Source: Elysia crispata (lineage: Eukaryota; Mollusca; Gastropoda; Plakobranchidae). Taken from it: a stretch of DNA of 64,000 bases. Positions 46,277 through 57,639 of this stretch are shown piece after piece. Location of the stretch: positions 1 through 64,000 of the forward strand of contig JAWDGP010006885.1 of the NCBI GenBank assembly GCA_033675545.1, given 5' to 3'. Position numbers and translations under genes: made by a program. Each line of letters begins with the position of its first letter. Position 1 is the first letter of the stretch. The notes below the pieces were generated by a model that saw only the letters and a list, made by a program, of their open reading frames with translations, did not search any database and was not told where the DNA came from.

Positions 46277-49200
46277 CTAGCTCTCCATGGTCTCTTCTGT
46301 GTATTTGCCCTTGTCAGCCATTGCCCTGACTCTACTTTGAGCCTTACGTTCCAGGATTTTCTTGCGGTCCTTGTCAAGCTTCAACTTGACAATGACAGTC
46401 TGGAAGGGAGGCAAATAGCATTTATAAATTTTTTAAAAATTACATCAATTTTTGCTAATTTCACTGAAAGCACTGATAAAATCTGCCATACAGCTGTTAG
46501 TGTAGAAATAAATAAGCCAGGAGTAAGTATAAAAGGAATAATACAAATAATAAAAACAGGGATGAGAACTGGACACAGTTTTTTACTGAACTTTTTAAAA
46601 TCAGTCACTGCTAGCAGCCTAGGCAAGAACATTCCCCCCCCTCCCCCCTCTAAATTAAAACTAAACTGGATTGTCCAAAGAGCCATAATTGTAGAGCATT
46701 TTTTTTTTTCTGATTTAGCTCACTTTTTTTTTTCCGTGCTCAGACTAAGATGTTGAATGACCTGTTGTAGCTCATCTACTAGTGATGGGACTATCGGCAC
46801 GGATCGGTACCCCACTTGCGGCACACAGTGACACCCACGGCACACCAAGTAGATGCACGGTACGTGGTACTGTGCCGTGCCGTGGGATCCGTGCTAGCTT
46901 CTCATTGTCACATGCGTACTGTCGGTTTTGAACTGATTCTGTGCAGACAAGTAGTTTGTTTGTGATAGAACTTTCCGGCTTTCCCGCCATACATCAGTCA
47001 GCACAATCTCTAACTGTGTGTATTTGTGTGCGTGTGTGTGTGGGGGGGGAGGGTGTCAGCGCTGCGCAAGGGAAAATTAGGGGAGGGGAATGATAACAAA
47101 AAAGATCTAAAAAAAAACAAAACAAAACAGACACTCTTCACAGTAAAAGACCGCAATCTTTGAGAGATTTGTATTAGGCCTATAGTGTTAATCAATGCAC
47201 ACTATACAGTATACACTACACCGGTTTTTTCATTCTTCTCTGCTCTGATTAGAATCATCCTCTCCTTTTTTGCTTTGTCTTTGTCTTCATTTTATTACAC
47301 TGCTGTTTTTATGACTTATTGCGCTTTAAAATAACGAGTTTATACTTAATGAAATTTAGTTCTGCTTACTAAACAATCATTTTCCTTTTGTTGCATTTTT
47401 GTTAAATGAGCTAAATCTGATTGCTGCTGGTCTTTATTTTTTGTTTGAAGTATTATACTCAGGCCTAATAAATTTCAGTTGCAACAGCACGCTCAGAAGC
47501 TTGTCATAAATCATGCAATCATAGCTTATCATCTTAGTCTTCTGTCCCTTTAATATTAATTGAATGATAATGCATGCCTATATACAGATAAAACTTTAAT
47601 TATGTCCAGACAAACTGAGATAATAAAAAGTCAATGAGAAGCAAAAAGAAACGAAAAAAAAAGAAAATGACAAAATAGAATAAAACAAAACAAGAACGAA
47701 TAAAAAATAATCTTGACTGACGACTGGGCGCCTCGCGCTGGCGCTCCGCCTTGACGCGCCCAAACCCGCTCATTGAGTCACTGGCCAGTTTTTTCCCCCC
47801 CTAAGGAATTATTTTTTACACAATGCAGCCAAGGTCTAATCTATATTTTTAGATATGACCGACACTAAGCCAAAAGATGTGTGTCATACTGTAGACTATG
47901 GACACGCGCATGTGGGTGTATCTGTGTGTGTGCGTTTACAAAGGTGCCGGAAAGTGTTAGGGTGTGCCATTTCAGCTGCAACTCGATGACTCGAGAGCAG
48001 TCGCCTGCATTCAGTGCCAAGTCCCTAGATTTAACTTTAGGCTCTTGAATCGGGGGCGTAGCGTGCCGCGGATCGGGGTGTGCTGTGCCTCCCACAGATC
48101 TGGATGTGCCGTGCCCGTGGTACTCTTCACCTTGGGTCCCCATACTCGACGGGTAGTAAAAAATCGGGTAGACCCCAGCTCTATCATCTACAGTGTCCCC
48201 CATATGTTAGTTGTTAATATTTTCTGTATTTCATTGGCTCAACTGAGGCGCCATAAAAGCTTACTCATATCAGAGTATGCATAAAGGCCGATATTCTGGC
48301 TTATATATCGAGTGCTATTCTCCTTATCTTCATCTTTTCATTAAAAAAAAAAACATTTGCGCTGAAACTGGATTGTCCAAAGAGCCATAATTGTGGAGCA
48401 TTTTTTTTTCTCTCTGATTTAGCTCACTTTTTTTTTTTTTCGTGCTCAGACTAAGATGTTGAATGACCTGTTGTAGCTCATCTACAGTGTCCCCCATATG
48501 TTAGTTGTTAATATTTTCTGTATTTCATCGGCTCAACTGAGGCACCATAAAAGCTTACTCATATCAGAGTATGCATAAAGGCCGATATTCTGGCTTACAT
48601 ATCGAGCGCTATTCTCCTTATCTTCACCTTTTCATTAAAAAAAAACATTTGAGCTGAATATGATAAATATCAATTAGGTTTATAACGTCTCATTAGGCCC
48701 CACCTGGCAGTGTAAAAAAAAAATTAAAAAAAAAAAAAAAAAAACAGTCTAACATTTAGATCTAGACATAATTATTTGCCTAGGAGAGAAAATCACCAAC
48801 TTTTTTTTCTGCTATAATAATAGTCTCAAGTGAAGGCCGGTTTTGATTATCTATTTCGATCTAGATCTAGCTCTATCGGTTATTAGCATCTCTCAATTGA
48901 TCTAAATACTCTACAAGATTTAGAATGTATCTTGACCAAATGAAACTGCCTAGTTGCATTAACTACCGTCAGATGAGGAAATCTGAATGATTCTTTGTTG
49001 GACATAACAGCGAGCTCTGGGTGTGAAGATGGAGAGAACAATGTTTTTTGGATGAATGTGCGAAAGTAAACAAATAAAACAGGATGAGACCAATATCTTG
49101 GATGGTTTCAACTATAATACAAATCTCGATATTGAAATTGAAAATATAAATAATAAACAAAAAATACACAATATTTATAAATAAATATTGCCCAGTTTTA

Positions 49201-52200
49201 TGCCTTAGCATAGGTTGATACTCGATGACCGAAAAATATCCTTCTCGTAGAATATATTTTAACTATTTTTTTTTCTTCGAAACAAAAACCAAAATAACTG
49301 ATTATAAATGTTTATGTTGGGTCAGTCTAAATGCTGAAACAAAGCGAAAAAATCCAGAATTTTGAAGGTAAATCTGGGTGTCCGAGATACAACAACAAAT
49401 CTAGGAGTTTCCCGGATTTTGCAAGACCATAGGCACCTCTGCTAATGACTATGAACAAGGCAAACCAACTGCTAAAGAAGGAAAGTGAAAATTTGAAGGT
49501 AGGAGATAAAGTTTGCTTCACTCTAACCACCCAATGCTTGCTGATGCAGTAATAAAGAATCCGTCATGTCTTGCTGTTTCTATCTCAAAAACTTTCCTAG
49601 TGTTCAAAGGTCTGAGAAAAGCACAAACTGTTACAAGTACCTTTGGAAATTAACTTTTTAATGCACCATGTGTTCCTTGAAATTAGACAAACCATGTCCA
49701 TGTCAGTTATCAAGTGACAATTTCTCCAAAAAGTCTTGTTCAATGAAAGATAAAAAGTTTCTCATGATAATTTTATTTTCTTGCTAATTTGTGCTTTCCA
49801 GTTAATGTTTTGTATTTAATAAATCATGATTGGACAGAAAATATGCACTTTGTGGTACCTTCTATTTGCCAAGATAGTTGCCCTAAAATTTTCCCACGAT
49901 TTGCAGTGATCATAATGAGGAAAAGTCAAAAAGGAGGAAAATACACTGTAAGAAGTGCCAAACCCGCAATAGAAATCTTGCGAGATCCTACCACATACAC
50001 ACAAATTAATAAAAGGGAAGCATGATTAACTTTTTTTAAAATCCTGCAATTAACATACCTTTGAATGGAGAAAAACAAGCTTCATGGGCTTGGATGAGGG
50101 TTTAGAGGAATTTTTACTTTTGATTCAACAATTCCTGTTTTAAAAAAAGTCAGAAACACCATATGTAAGCTTATAGGCAGCTGAGGGAAACACTAGAGAG
50201 GGCTTATGGATCTGGTGCACATTCTTTCAAGAGTTCTACAAGTTTTGGAGCTAGTGTGAATGACAGGTTATTCTCTGCCATGAAGGTGAGTATCATGCGT
50301 TCTATATTTGCAGTGCGATCAACAAGGGGGATGAGTTTGGGGGTAGGAGGTGGATCGAGATCTTTAGCAGGATTGAGCTGTTTGAGTGGTGGTGGAGGTG
50401 ACTTAAACAGGGGAAAATGATCAGGAGGAGCATTTTTCTGGGAAAACTGGGTCCCAAGAGCATAATTACATTGTCTATGATCAACCTCACTGGCATGTTT
50501 TCCAGATTTAAGGTGATCTATGAAAGCAACACGACCTTTACAGCCATAGTTAATTACATCATTACAGTATTTGCACAAACTTTACCTGGAATGTCCACTT
50601 TAACAATTGAATCACCAACACAAATTGTTACAATGTCACCTTTCTTAGATTTGATGGTTAAACTATCCTCTAACCACATGAATATAAATTTGTTCTTGAT
50701 TTTTTAATCTAATTTTTTTATTCTCACAATGTCCGATTTTGTCAGCTCCTTCATGATGAAATTATGAATACTCTAGATATAGATTTAGCACAGACTAGAA
50801 ATCTCCAGATTCTAGACTAGATAAATATATAAACAGCTCAAGTAAGAGGCAATTAAAAATGGCGCTAATCCATCGAGGCGAAGACTGAAGAGGTTAAACA
50901 AAGGCTTACGCAACGCGCAAGCGCTAAATAAAGACCCACGCTAACATTGCAGTTTCGGCACTGACAATGATGGAAGCTTCGTGAAATTCCACTATCAAAC
51001 ACGGGTTGGGTCGACCGCTGCATCGTATTGTTGATAGATGGAGGAAAAATTCCTAAAAACAAGGCAATCGCGGAAAAGAAGGAAAAAAGAGGGAAAAAGT
51101 AAGGAGGATTGATAATTGCGGATTTCCGCAGAAGATTATGATCACTGGATTTGTATATTGCTGTTTAAAAAATAAAATTTCAAATGAGAATAAACAATGA
51201 AAACTACATTTCACCTTTGAGGGATGAATGCCAACATGCACTGTTGCACCATTTGCCTTTTCTCTGTTGATACGCTCAATGTAAACAACAAATTTCTTTC
51301 TGTATACTTGGACAACCTTTCCCATAGCTTGCCCCTTGTAGTGGCCACGGACAACCTAATGTAAAAAGAAAAAAAAAAAGTGACTGAAAGTAAACCATGT
51401 AAATCAGATTAAACGACTACTATAAATCCCAGAAATTAAAGTTTCGTGGTCTGAAGCCTCCTAATGAGCAAGAAAAAAAAACCCATATTTTTCAAAATCT
51501 ATACATTAGTCTCTCAACAGTCACAGGAACAAAAAACATTAAAAAAAAGCTTGCGCAATGTTTTTACATATTTAACATGACACCCAATTGTTAATATTTT
51601 GAGAAATGTTATTCAGATTTAAGAATTGTTTACTTTAGCTTTAATTTCTTAAGTGAAAGTGTCTATGTGTTTGAAAAAAAAACATACAAACATGACTAAT
51701 TTCAAGACTTTACCAAAGTGTGCAAAATATATTGAACGATTTTAACTACAGTTTACTGATTGACCTAAAGGGAAAGTTTGCAGCATCTTCATATCCCCAA
51801 TCAAAAAGTTTATTTTTATAGTTGGCATCATAAAATTTTGGGTAAATCTTAAGTTTCTGGAGGAAAATAAGGACTACTTATTCAGTACCTCAGAGTCCAA
51901 CTGATGAAGCACAGTTAAACTTTTGATTGTGAAATTATCAGAAATTTGTCAAAGAGTGGAATGACTTAATATTTTAAGAATTGCAAACTGATAAGTAAGA
52001 AATCTATTACTGAATTATATAAAATAAATTTTTAGCTTTTGTTCACAAATGAGAATTGAGTTACTAAACAATGAGTACTAAACAGTTATTTGCATCCTCT
52101 AGTGCAGCCACGTAACACATTACGGAAATCTTAGTATCCATATTTCACTAAGTATCCGTTTTGGATAGGCCAATAATTGGAACATAAATATATATATATG

Positions 52201-52390
52201 AAAAGAAAGAATTAAAGCCTACCTGAACTTCATCATCCTTTCTGATGGGCATACTTCTGACATTATATTTTGCACGCAGTTCTTTTGAAAGGGGAGCACT
52301 CATTATCTTTCTTCTAATGTGGGATGGGGCATTAAAATGCCGTGCCCTGTTCTTTCTGCGGGATCCTGAGACATCCTTGTTGAACTTCAT
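46277..52390 (-). CDS. RPL26: 60S ribosomal protein L26 (uL24), three coding exons
   Basis: Coding exons on the minus strand are 52390-52223 (preceded by 8 leader bases back to the acceptor at 52398), 51355-51215 and 46399-46277. They total 432 nt and encode 143 residues (family about 145). Characteristic blocks: [19 protein letters not shown] at the start, [32 protein letters not shown] running into VVRGHYKGQ (KOW motif, across the first coding junction), [17 protein letters not shown], then [15 protein letters not shown] near the end. uL24 sits near the peptide exit tunnel of the large subunit and helps early 60S assembly. Both coding introns are phase 0 with consensus GT-AG ends. The last intron, 4.8 kb (46400-51214), is unusually large for such a gene and is filled with transposon debris. 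The upstream non-coding exon was not located. The gene is convergent with INTS3. Confidence 0.95.
46664..48660. repeat. Tandem duplication of a 295-bp unit, first copy split by the hAT element
   Basis: The unit is complete at about 48366-48660. The first copy's left part is 46664-46779 and its right part is 48184-48365. Both parts are highly similar to the intact copy (for example GATTGTCCAAAGAGCCATAA and GTGTCCCCCATATGTTAG). The duplicate therefore preserves the pre-insertion sequence. Confidence 0.88.
46780..48183. mobile_element. Non-autonomous hAT-type DNA transposon, 1404 bp, in RPL26 last intron
   Basis: The element starts TAGTGATGGGAC and its other end, reverse-complemented, starts TAGAGCTGGGGT, the TAGNGNTGGG-type ends seen in many hAT elements. 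The 8-mer TCATCTAC flanks it exactly (46772-46779 and 48184-48191). The uninterrupted site is present once at 48478-48485 in a tandem duplicate of the host sequence. Subterminal regions are GC-rich with repeated GCACGG/CCGTGC motifs, plausible transposase-binding sites. No transposase frame remains. Confidence 0.85.
48968..49270 (+). repeat. Dispersed repeat, copy 2, inside the last RPL26 intron
   Basis: Same order of blocks as at 4745-4995, with small indels: GAATGATTCTTTGTTGGA, AGCTCTGGGTGTGAAGAT, CCAATATCTTGGATGGTTT, ACAAATCTCGATATTG. The ends are not defined and no target duplication was identified. Confidence 0.65.
50204..50577 (-). pseudogene. N-terminal fragment of a hAT-like transposase (zinc-finger segment)
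   Basis: The minus-strand frame contains a Cys-Cys-His pattern, [15 protein letters not shown] then DHLKSGKH, resembling BED/C2H2-like zinc fingers at the start of hAT-related transposases. It is followed by a proline-rich linker and by [20 protein letters not shown], which resembles the helical segment after the finger. Past the stop, frameshifted pieces ([11 protein letters not shown]) can be read. No intact transposase. It is separate from the short hAT element at 46780. Confidence 0.5.
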
Positions 52391-52399
52391 TTTGAGTCC

Positions 52400-55300
52400 T
52401 AGAAAAACAAAGAAAAGGTCACTTGACAGAAAATCAAAAGTAAGATGTCTCAATTGCTCTTGTGTATAAACTTTTAGTCTATACCCAATGCTGCAGGTTT
52501 ATTAAATGAAAGAAACAGCAACTAGGAAATTCACTGGGTTTTTTTTTTTTGTTGATTTTTTTCAAATCTGTTTTCGACGAAACTTGAAGCTTTAGGAAAG
52601 AAACCAATCCATTTATAACCCCCTTTTTGCTGTAAGTGTGGAAAAAAATTTTTCTTTGTAAACATGTCTTTGGTGGTAAAGGTCTAAATACCTGGTTTTT
52701 TTTAAATATAGGATTGAGAAGAGATTTTTTTATAAGTGCTACTATCCTCATTTAAAGCTGTCACATGTCAGGAGTGCATGAGGGAGGAGGTTAACGGAAG
52801 GCAAAATCATAAACTACACCCTCACAAAAAAAACAATTTGCAGCTCTCAAAGTCAAAGTATAAAATAATTTTTTGGGCAAAGTTCCTTTTAATGTGCCCT
52901 TGGGAGATTTAATAATACTAATGAGGCTGCCTGAGGCTGCAACCGCAATTTCTTAAATTACCACAGGGATCTTTTGTTTTAGTTTGTTACTATCAAACAA
53001 AAAAAGGACATTGCTTAAGCTTTAGTTGTATTGAGAGTTTCTGTTAACTACCAAAACCATAATCTAACAAGATTGGCTAAAAGGTAGACTTTCCAAAATT
53101 TTTCTAAAATGTATGATGGATCTTTATGCTGGGAAAAAATCTATAGAGTGAAGCTTTAGCAAGATAATTTATATCTGTTTAGAGTTAAAAAATTTTGAGC
53201 TGAACATTTAAAAGCTTGTAAAAGGCACATTCATAAAGGGCTATTACCTCTTAGTATACCAACCAAGGCAAAATCTGCGTTTTCACCTAACTATTTTTGG
53301 TCCAAATTTGGGCTTGCATATGTGATACATTTAGCGTTTTAACTTCGTTAAAAATAATTCAATTCTCATGAATGACATCTAGATCTAGACTTTTTATAAT
53401 CATTGGTGTCTGAATCAAAACTAATTAAAAAATCAGATTAAATTAATCAATATCTATTCACTTTCTGATTCTCTTTTTGTGCTCCAATCAGCTCAGAGCT
53501 TTTACAGCACTGTGGCCTAATCTCTATAATTACTAAAATCAGCTGTTCACAACAGCAGGCTAGCAACGATATGAACAATTCAAAAGAAAAACTGATAAAA
53601 AGACTAATTCTTCCGTCAATAATAAAAAAAGCATGAAACTAAAAGATAATGTCCACATCAGATAATGGCTTAGAATATGGCTTAGAATATGTTAGCGTGT
53701 GGGTCACACTGTGGCAAGCCGTAAAAACGGTAATTTTACTGTGTGGCAGGCCGGACACTAAGAGTTAATTCTCTTATTTAGTCTTACGAAACAGTGTTAG
53801 AAATAGAATAGGCTAGATAAAAAAGCAGCATGGAATTTTTACCACTTTAGTGTCAAATTTCATTCTAGATCTATTACTTTGTTGATGAAATAAAAAGGTT
53901 GGCTATCAGATCTAGATCTAGATTTAGGTCAGGTCTTTATAAAAGTCATTTTCATGGCAACAATTTAGGATTTGGATCTCCACGCATAAAAACTTTTGAG
54001 TTAGGCTAAATGGGATATTTTAAAACTAAATCAAGATAAGGTCTACACCTTAACTATGCTTTTGTCTAATTTTAACGAAATAATTAATTTGGGGATTTAT
54101 GCCTACAACATTTTAGCTTGGACAATTTCCTTTTAGTTCACAGAAATAAATAAATTTGTGAGCTCACACGCTTCAGCCTTTCTTTTACGACAGAAATGGG
54201 TTCCAATTTATTTCTAAATAGATATATAATATTGCAAACATTAGAAAAACAACTAGAGTCTAGATCTAGATTTAACTTTCAAAGTTTTAGGAGAGTTGGG
54301 TCAGTAACACAAAGTAAACAAAAGATAAGGCTAGGCGATCGCCTTTCAATCTAAAGGTAGTATATTTCTCTAGTAAATGATTAAGATCAAATCAAGAATC
54401 TTGATTATTTGCCAGCTCATATTGTTCTCGAAGGGGATTTGTCACGACATGGATACTTTTTGCATCAAACAGATGGGAACTCTAATAAAACTTGATGGGT
54501 TCTGCTACGAAATATCACATAGACTAGCTATCGTCTCTTCTGACGTTAGTGATATACTGCAACATAAACAACACTATGAGACCATAAAAACCAATGAAAT
54601 GTAACAAATATTGGCTGATATGTAAAATAAAATAGTTAAAGTGTTCAATATTTACTTCGTACGGTACAGATTATTTGAAACGAATTGTTGAAAAGGGGAT
54701 GGATATTCAGTAATGATTTGTACGTACCCCTTATTCTGAGACACAGCGGAAAAAGGAACTACATATGTACTCTTTCGTTTGAAAAGTACGTAATGCTGGT
54801 GGATGTAAACTTCCTTTGGCACAATTGGCTGTGTGTATGGACACTAACAATACGTGTATGTCAATTCGTAACTAGTCATCAATAAAAATGGTCAAAGCTG
54901 ATAAATTTTCGTAAAATTTCAATCCGATTTGTGAACTGCATGCTTAATTTATGAACTTAGGCTATTAAAAAGCTAAAGATATGTGTCTTTATATTAAAAA
55001 TATTTAGATACATTTCCTGCAGTCTTAGGCATTTATGTAAAAGAAGGCTTTAAATTGGTAGATGAACGAAATTTGAGATAACAATTCTACCGGTGTAGAA
55101 CTCATAACGCCCGGTAAAATATAAGAACCACTTGCTTAATTTATGAACTTAAGCTATTTAAAAGCTATAGACATGTAGAAATAAAGGAGGGAAGAAAAAA
55201 GGGGTAGGAGAAATACCGGATACAAATATAATTTTCCTTTCTTTCTTTCTTTTTTTTTTTTTTTTTTTTTTTTTTGGGGGGGGTGTTATGAAAGATAAGT

Positions 55301-55420
55301 AAAATAACGCTAATAAAACCTAACTGCACTGTATTACATGCATGAAATAGGCAACATGTTTGAGATAGATAATGTGAGATGATAATTATATTCGGTCAAT
55401 TTCAATTTAGGAACAAGCAA
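52400..55420. other. RPL26 upstream region and intergenic AT-rich DNA
   Basis: The RPL26 first exon and promoter should lie here on the minus strand (an acceptor precedes the first coding exon at 52398), but no convincing pyrimidine-tract start plus donor was identified. Several GATCTAGATCTAG words occur (53380, 53910, 54260). A long T run followed by G run lies at 55251-55284. Confidence 0.4.
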
Positions 55421-55429
55421 ACATTAAAC

Positions 55430-56260
55430 TGGAATCGATTCGTCAAATGCTTTTGATACCATCAACAGACACCTCCTTCTTGATACACGTAAAACTATCA
55501 TGAAAGAAGGCAAACTGCGTATGATTAGATATCTCCTCAGCAACAAAAATCGGTTAATAAAATTGAGAAACGTACCAGAAGCTGAAACATCCAATTCAAA
55601 TATCGGAACACCGCGATGGGACCACCTTAGCCCGGTATTGTTTACCATATGCTTGGAAAATATCAGAAAATTAAAAGAGCCATCACAAACTGCCAATGAT
55701 GGTTTGGAACTTGCTTACGTAAACTTTGGATCAAGTACAACCTTCAACGATGTTAGTGAAAATCAAAAACACAAGGTTTTGTAGGTGTAAACATCCACGA
55801 CAATACTCGCAAAATACAATACACGACATTTCAAAACAGCGAAAACGAGCACTCGCAGACAGGAAAAAAAAGTAGGTTCTCTCCTCGTTTATAATAAAGA
55901 TATGTGCCGAAGAAATCGATCGTCAAGTGTATCCCTACATAAATATACAGTCTGGATAATAGGAGATGAAATAAAACAACAAACGATGCTTAAATTGTAC
56001 CTCGCCTTAGTGAAATCCTGCTTTTGTAGAGTTGTGGCGCCTGGGCCTTCACAAAATAAGAAAAATGCCCAACAAGTCTCTCTCCATTGAAAAAAAAAGT
56101 GAAGTATGCTTGAAACAGATGGAGACTTTTCGGACACCGGACACATCTTAAGACAAGACTCTAATACACCAGCTATTAAAGCAATGACACGATATTTCGA
56201 ACAAGAAGCCACAATAAGAAATTAAAGGCAGGCCAAAAATACAGTATATTATCCTCCGCC
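55430..56260 (+). pseudogene. Decayed reverse transcriptase of a second retroelement
   Basis: Readable pieces: SSNAFDTINRHLLLDT, then IMKEGKLRMIRYLLSN, then NSNIGTPRWDHLSPVLFT (a degraded version of the usual GTPQGD-type motif) and ELAYVNFGSS where the catalytic YADD box has become YVNF. Further downstream LHKYTVWIIGDEIKQQ, LVKSCF and RLFGH-like remnants follow in other frames. Frameshifts and stops are abundant. It is unrelated in sequence to the LINE at 2640. Confidence 0.75.
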
Positions 56261-56700
56261 AGTCAGGACCTTTTATTTAATGTGCTATGGTTATTGTTCC
56301 ATATTCACACAGCAAAGGCCTTTAAAATGTGTTCTACACCCGTGAAAGCAGGGTACTGGTCATTGCCTTTGGACACCCAGTGTTACATGAGATTTGGGAG
56401 ATCTACTGAAAAGCAAAATCAGTTTTGAAAAAAAAATCTTCATCGCATAGACTATACACTAGTACTGCTACCTTGAACTCGACGCGTGATACAGCTGGAA
56501 CTCAACGCAGAGCTTGAAACATAGGTGTATAACCTTTGCGTTTACATTTTCAACCAAGCGAGTAGACCGTTTTGAATGGGTGTGTGTTTTACCATACATA
56601 TAATATTGTAATGATTTAAAATGGTACTAACATAGTGAATAAAAGTGCTCAACAATAATGAGCAGGATTAACAATAAGAAAATACTTGGACTAAGGCCTT

Positions 56701-56746
56701 GCCATGACACTTGTGTTTCGAGCCCCGTTGCTCTCATCAGGCGGCT
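56701..56746 (-). ncRNA. Hammerhead-ribozyme motif (type I-like), core intact
   Basis: On the minus strand: CTGATGA, a stem II of GAGC/GCTC with a 6-nt loop, GAAA, a short stem III (ACA/TGT, loop CAAG) and the cleavage triplet GTC, predicted to be cut between 56706 and 56705. Stem I (GCCGC/ATGGC) has a terminal C-A mismatch. Hammerheads are known in the terminal repeats of Penelope-like elements, which supports this reading. Confidence 0.72.
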
Positions 56747-56783
56747 GTGGGGAAGTGACGACATTCTTGAGCAGAAAACGCGT

Positions 56784-56785
<2 letters not shown>

Positions 56786-56858
<73 letters not shown>
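56786..56858. repeat. (TATC)n microsatellite
   Basis: About 18 tetranucleotide units between the two hammerhead motifs of the Penelope relic. Confidence 0.95.
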
Positions 56859-56859
<1 letters not shown>

Positions 56860-56947
56860 ATATTGAAGATAAGTTGGAATAATTGATAAGAGTGCTCAAC
56901 TGTGGGAGCATTTCATAGATATAGAAGATCTTACCTTAAATTTTCTG

Positions 56948-57013
56948 CATACTACACTTGTGTTTCAAGCGGAGGACAAAGGTGTCGCCTGTCCTCCGCT
57001 CTCTTCGGGTATG
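56948..57013 (-). ncRNA. Second hammerhead-like motif with one core change and a long stem II
   Basis: On the minus strand: stem I CATAC/GTATG (5 bp), core CCGAAGA (U4 to C relative to CUGANGA), a stem II of 10 perfect pairs (AGCGGAGGAC/GTCCTCCGCT) plus one wobble, GAAA, and stem III ACA/TGT with A at the cleavage position. The fold is well preserved but the U4 change is expected to impair cleavage. Confidence 0.62.
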
Positions 57014-57639
57014 ACTGAGGTGTGTTCGGTTGCCGTTCTGACCTTGTGTTGTTGTTGTTGTTTGTTTTTTTTCGTTTCCGGGCTACTGGCAGTTTTGTAG
57101 TAAATATTTCTTTCTGTGGGGGCACGATGAAAATATTTCCCTTCTTTTGTTGAGGCTTGGTTTTGTTTTTAGAATGAAATATTTCTCTGCTATGCAAAGG
57201 TTGCATCTGTTTGTTGATGTTGAGTATGGCTGCGCTCTTTCGATTACATCCCATGATAAGTGGTATTCGGTTTTTGATTCCTTAAGTTTCCATATGAATT
57301 CACTTAAAGTTGTGGCTGATTTTTTGTGGTTAAGTCTAAAGCTCGATTTATGCTGATTGTAACTGGTTTTGAACTCAATTTCTGTTATTCCTATGTAAGT
57401 GTCTTGTTTTTTCTAGAGTTTCTGTTCCACAGTTGCCTTGTATACCACTCCCTTTAGAAGGCACTGGCCTTTGAGTGGGCAGGATTTTTTATCCCTGCAG
57501 TTGCAAGTTTTTACTTGCTTTTCTTTTATCTTTGTAGATTCAAGGACTGTTTTGTTGTGGCTAGAAATTATTTGTTTCACATTCTGCATGCAGCTATAGC
57601 TATAGCTTTGCGGTGTTTTTATTTAATATTTTGTGCACA

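Larger units (their letters stand above)
56690..57625 (-). mobile_element. 5'-truncated Penelope-like element with GIY-YIG endonuclease domain
   Basis: Reading minus from about 57610: IISSHNKTVLES, then a cysteine-rich linker CNCRDKKSCPLKGQC, then GVVYKATV and TYIGIT (the GIY and YIG boxes), then FKTSYNQHKSS, LSEFIWKLKE, CNLCIAEKYFI and LNKRRE. This order is diagnostic of Penelope-like retroelements. One stop (57415-57413) interrupts it, and the usual catalytic Arg in the FKxRYxxH box is Ser, so the domain is presumably inactive. The catalytic Glu of the CNLCxxEK motif is kept. The reverse transcriptase is missing. Two hammerhead-like motifs and a (TATC)n run lie 3' of the ORF. Confidence 0.85.

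Noticed and set aside
46142..46756. 204-codon plus-strand frame, the longest in the window
   Set aside because: It lies antisense over the last RPL26 coding exon (46277-46399) and runs into intron sequence, so it is a shadow frame.
47865..48284. Frames of 106-112 codons in the middle of the RPL26 intron
   Set aside because: They cover the end of the hAT-type element and the duplicated unit. No transposase motifs are present and composition explains the openness.
51356..52222. Intronic C/D-box snoRNA in the RPL26 intron
   Set aside because: Ribosomal-protein introns often host snoRNAs, but no paired C (RTGATGA) and D (CTGA) boxes in the right order were found on the minus strand.
52148..52453. 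101-codon minus-strand frame taken as a whole gene
   Set aside because: Only 52390-52223 is coding (first RPL26 coding exon). The rest of the frame is intron or leader on either side of clear splice sites.
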